Source: Anaerolineae bacterium (GTDB lineage: Bacteria > Chloroflexota > Anaerolineae > Aggregatilineales > Phototrophicaceae). Taken from it: 23,601 nt of DNA. The notes below the pieces were generated by a model, which worked only from the letters and a program-made list of their open reading frames with translations, was not told where the DNA came from and ran no database searches. This document shows, in pieces, positions 21,426 through 23,601 of this stretch. Within the stretch, counting starts at the first letter, position 1, and each line of letters starts with the position of its first letter. The stretch covers positions 1 to 23,601 of the forward strand of contig JANQRM010000448.1 of assembly GCA_028284565.1 (NCBI GenBank), in the 5' to 3' direction. The position numbers were made by a program, and so were the translations under genes.

Positions 21426-23601
21426 GCAAGCACGATTATGAACTCCTAAACGAAATTGAGCAGTTGCTCGATACCCGCCAAGCGTCAGGGGATAGACTCC
21501 TTGATGACCTTGCCAATACGGTCCCGCGCGCCTCAGCCAACTTTCAACACAACTTAGAAAATCAACTTATCGCACAGATGGCAGGAGACAACCCTATGCC
21601 CAAAATGAAACGAAATCAACGGAATCAAAGACGTTGGTTCACCCTGAGCAAAATTGCCGCAGTATTCATTCTTTTGCTGATGGTCAGTTCACTAACATAC
21701 TGGAAGAATTCAGGTCCAACAGTCGGCACCTTAGCAGAAGGCATACCGAACAACAGTACGGTCTGTTTACAAAGCGAAAACGGAGAACCAATTCCAGTCT
21801 ATCGTCATGCAGCGGTGGATGGTGCAATCCTAGCAGAAATTCCTTCAGGCATCAGCGTTACCTACTTGGAAACTGTCACCAGTGTTGAGTCTGCGCCACT
21901 CGCACAACATAACGAGGCAATGCGTATTCGTTTTCATGCTGGTGTTGACTTATTGGGCTTTGTGAATCGACTCGATGTTTCGCATATGTTGCTTTACCCC
22001 TGTGGTGAAGCCCTCACCGAATCCATCATCCCAGCTTCACCCTTTGAATATGGCGGGCAAGTGGTGGACATGCTGGATACCACCACCTTCTTACAAATGA
22101 CGCGCGCTGGCATGAATTGGGTGCATATCAACATCGCCTTTATTCCTGAAGATACGCAAGCCAGTGTCCAAATCGTTGCTGAAGCCCTTGAAATCGCCCG
22201 ACGTGGCAATCTCAACCTGCTTGTGACCGCCATAGGAAATCCCAGCGAAGTCTTCAATGATGGCTATTTCGACGGCTATGCACGATGGGTTGGGGAACTT
22301 GCCGGCAAGGGAGTCGATGCTATCGAAATTTGGAGTGAACCCAACATTGACCGCAATTGGATTGCTCATCACATGCGTGGCGAAGAGTACATCAAGTTGC
22401 TCCGCCCTGCATATAATGCCATAAAACAAGCCAGCCCCAATACCATCGTCATCAGTGCCGCACCAGCCCCCACCGTTGCCGAATCCGCCTTTGAAGGACA
22501 AATCCGCAATGATGACGCTTTCCTACAAGAAATCGTCGATAGTGGTGGCTTGAACTATGTCGATTGTGTCGGTTTGCATTATGTCGAAGGCATGGTTTCT
22601 CCATCCCTCATATCAGGTGATGGACGCGATGATGTCCGCACTCGCTACTTCCATACACACATCCAAACCTATAACGACATTGTGGACAATCAACGCCCCC
22701 TCTGCATCACAGAATTGGGTTATCTCTCAGGTGAGGGACAAACCCTCCCACCTCCCTTTGCGTGGGCAAACCAGACAACCAACGCTCAACAAGCACAATG
22801 GATAACAGAAGCCATCGACGTCGCCAGAAACATGGGCAACATTCGCTTTGTCAGCATCTATAACATGGACATGCCCTATGACGAGGTCATGCAAGGCTAT
22901 TCAATCGTTCAAGAGGATGGCACATGCCTGACTTGTGAACGTCTTCAAGAAGCCCTGCCCAAAGAACCTACTGTGAATGATGAAGTCGTCTGGGAAAATA
23001 GTGAACAAGTCCCCAGCCATTACATTCCCGTTGTTATCGCCACCCACCGCATTCCAATCGGCACACAAATCACCGAAGACATGCTGACCCTAGCCTATTA
23101 TCCCGATGACCTTGCCATTCACTACGAAACAACCAGCCAAATTGACGAACTTGTGGGCAAGACCACCTTCGTTGAAATCCAACAATTACATCCAGTGCCG
23201 ACCAACTTCTCCACAGAACCCTTACCTATCGGTGATGTGATTGTTCCAGAGGGCAAAGTCGCGGTTGCTATCCCCATTGACGAAACACCCGTGACCTCCG
23301 GTGCAGTAGTCGGCGGAATGCCCATAGAAATCCATGCCGTGCTTAATACGGTTGAAGTTGACGCAGAATTTCAAGCAATCGCTGATGCAATTCCAGAAAA
23401 TAGCACTGAGACAAACGTGGTTTTACCTGCTGAAATCATTTACATCGGGGTTAGCTCAAGTAATGCCGTACAAGGGATGATCATGGTGGCGTTAGACGGC
23501 AACGATGCAGTCATTCTGACATGGCTTATTGATGCAGGAGTACCTTATGAAATTATCCCGATGACACCTACTCCATCACTCTTCCAATCCTTATGCCGTG
23601 T
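21422..23601 (+). CDS. Membrane-anchored anti-sigma-like / SH3b / glycoside-hydrolase-like / SAF protein, C-terminus cut
   Basis: The reading frame is open from the ATG at 21422 to the window end, 726 codons with no stop. Residues 1-76 are cytoplasmic and charged, with TVPRASANFQHNLENQLIAQM resembling the N-terminus of membrane anti-sigma proteins. One TM helix follows at about 78-94 (Lys77 before it). Residues about 112-190 form an SH3b-like domain (VYRHAAVDGAILAEIPSG). Residues about 195-515 resemble a clan-A glycoside hydrolase barrel, with EIWSEPNID (Glu306, acid/base candidate) and CITELGYLS (Glu431, nucleophile candidate). The Asn normally preceding the first Glu is Ser305. From about 533 there is a SAF domain (IPVVIATHRIPIGTQITEDML) and a CpaB/RcpC-like region (VPEGKVAVAIPID). 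It overlaps the sigma gene by four bases. A role as its regulator or sensor is inferred. Confidence 0.85.
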   Translation, partial: MSKHDYELLNEIEQLLDTRQASGDRLLDDLANTVPRASANFQHNLENQLIAQMAGDNPMPKMKRNQRNQRRWFTLSKIAAVFILLLMVSSLTYWKNSGPTVGTLAEGIPNNSTVCLQSENGEPIPVYRHAAVDGAILAEIPSGISVTYLETVTSVESAPLAQHNEAMRIRFHAGVDLLGFVNRLDVSHMLLYPCGEALTESIIPASPFEYGGQVVDMLDTTTFLQMTRAGMNWVHINIAFIPEDTQASVQIVAEALEIARRGNLNLLVTAIGNPSEVFNDGYFDGYARWVGELAGKGVDAIEIWSEPNIDRNWIAHHMRGEEYIKLLRPAYNAIKQASPNTIVISAAPAPTVAESAFEGQIRNDDAFLQEIVDSGGLNYVDCVGLHYVEGMVSPSLISGDGRDDVRTRYFHTHIQTYNDIVDNQRPLCITELGYLSGEGQTLPPPFAWANQTTNAQQAQWITEAIDVARNMGNIRFVSIYNMDMPYDEVMQGYSIVQEDGTCLTCERLQEALPKEPTVNDEVVWENSEQVPSHYIPVVIATHRIPIGTQITEDMLTLAYYPDDLAIHYETTSQIDELVGKTTFVEIQQLHPVPTNFSTEPLPIGDVIVPEGKVAVAIPIDETPVTSGAVVGGMPIEIHAVLNTVEVDAEFQAIADAIPENSTETNVVLPAEIIYIGVSSSNAVQGMIMVALDGNDAVILTWLIDAGVPYEIIPMTPTPSLFQSLCR

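Noticed and set aside
1..23601. CRISPR arrays, tRNA or rRNA genes, insertion sequences, attachment sites
   Set aside because: No regularly spaced direct repeats, cloverleaf-like sequences, transposase frames or terminal repeats of IS type were seen in any gap.

Overview
The window (about 23.6 kb, moderate G+C, no mobile elements, tRNA or rRNA genes or CRISPR arrays seen) looks like the chromosome of a free-living, probably aerobic or facultative heterotroph. I lean towards Chloroflexota (Anaerolineae-like). The basis is the style of the Pro/Thr-rich lipoproteins, the short IF3 N-terminus, and the ECF sigma and SAF-domain genes. This is an inference from sequence style, not a proven assignment.

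Layout. (1) 1-8282, minus strand: a compact fatty-acid beta-oxidation operon. Transcription order is tetR - FabG-like SDR - 6-TM membrane protein - acyl-CoA dehydrogenase A - acyl-CoA dehydrogenase B - second SDR - fadN (hydroxyacyl-CoA dehydrogenase/enoyl-CoA hydratase) - thiolase (cut by the window edge). A strong sigma70-type promoter with a perfect 22-bp palindrome precedes tetR, and a second possible promoter precedes fadN. (2) 8487-11668, plus: serB - HAD phosphatase - serA, a serine-biosynthesis cluster. Its SerA has a histidine where the family has its substrate-binding arginine. (3) 11749-13560: two convergent lipoprotein genes. (4) 13715-15575, plus: a small four-cysteine protein, then infC-rpmI-rplT. 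infC appears to start at AUA. (5) 15572-17963: a GCS2/YbdK-type carboxylate-amine ligase divergent from a TetR-DUF2867 pair, with several palindromes between them. (6) 18163-20614: a TrmH/SpoU RNA methyltransferase convergent with a large protein that joins a helical, possibly tryptophan-dioxygenase-like domain to a Rieske [2Fe-2S] domain. (7) 20853-23601, plus: an ECF sigma factor translationally coupled to a long membrane-anchored protein that runs off the window. Its order is cytoplasmic anti-sigma-like tail - TM helix - SH3b-like - glycoside-hydrolase-like barrel - SAF/CpaB-like region.

The most unusual items are the sigma factor/GH-SAF fusion pair, the Rieske fusion protein, and an acyl-CoA dehydrogenase pair in which each partner keeps a motif the other has lost. 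Also notable are the SerA active-site change and an 8-bp motif (TTTAGACG) that I found only between genes, at promoter positions.
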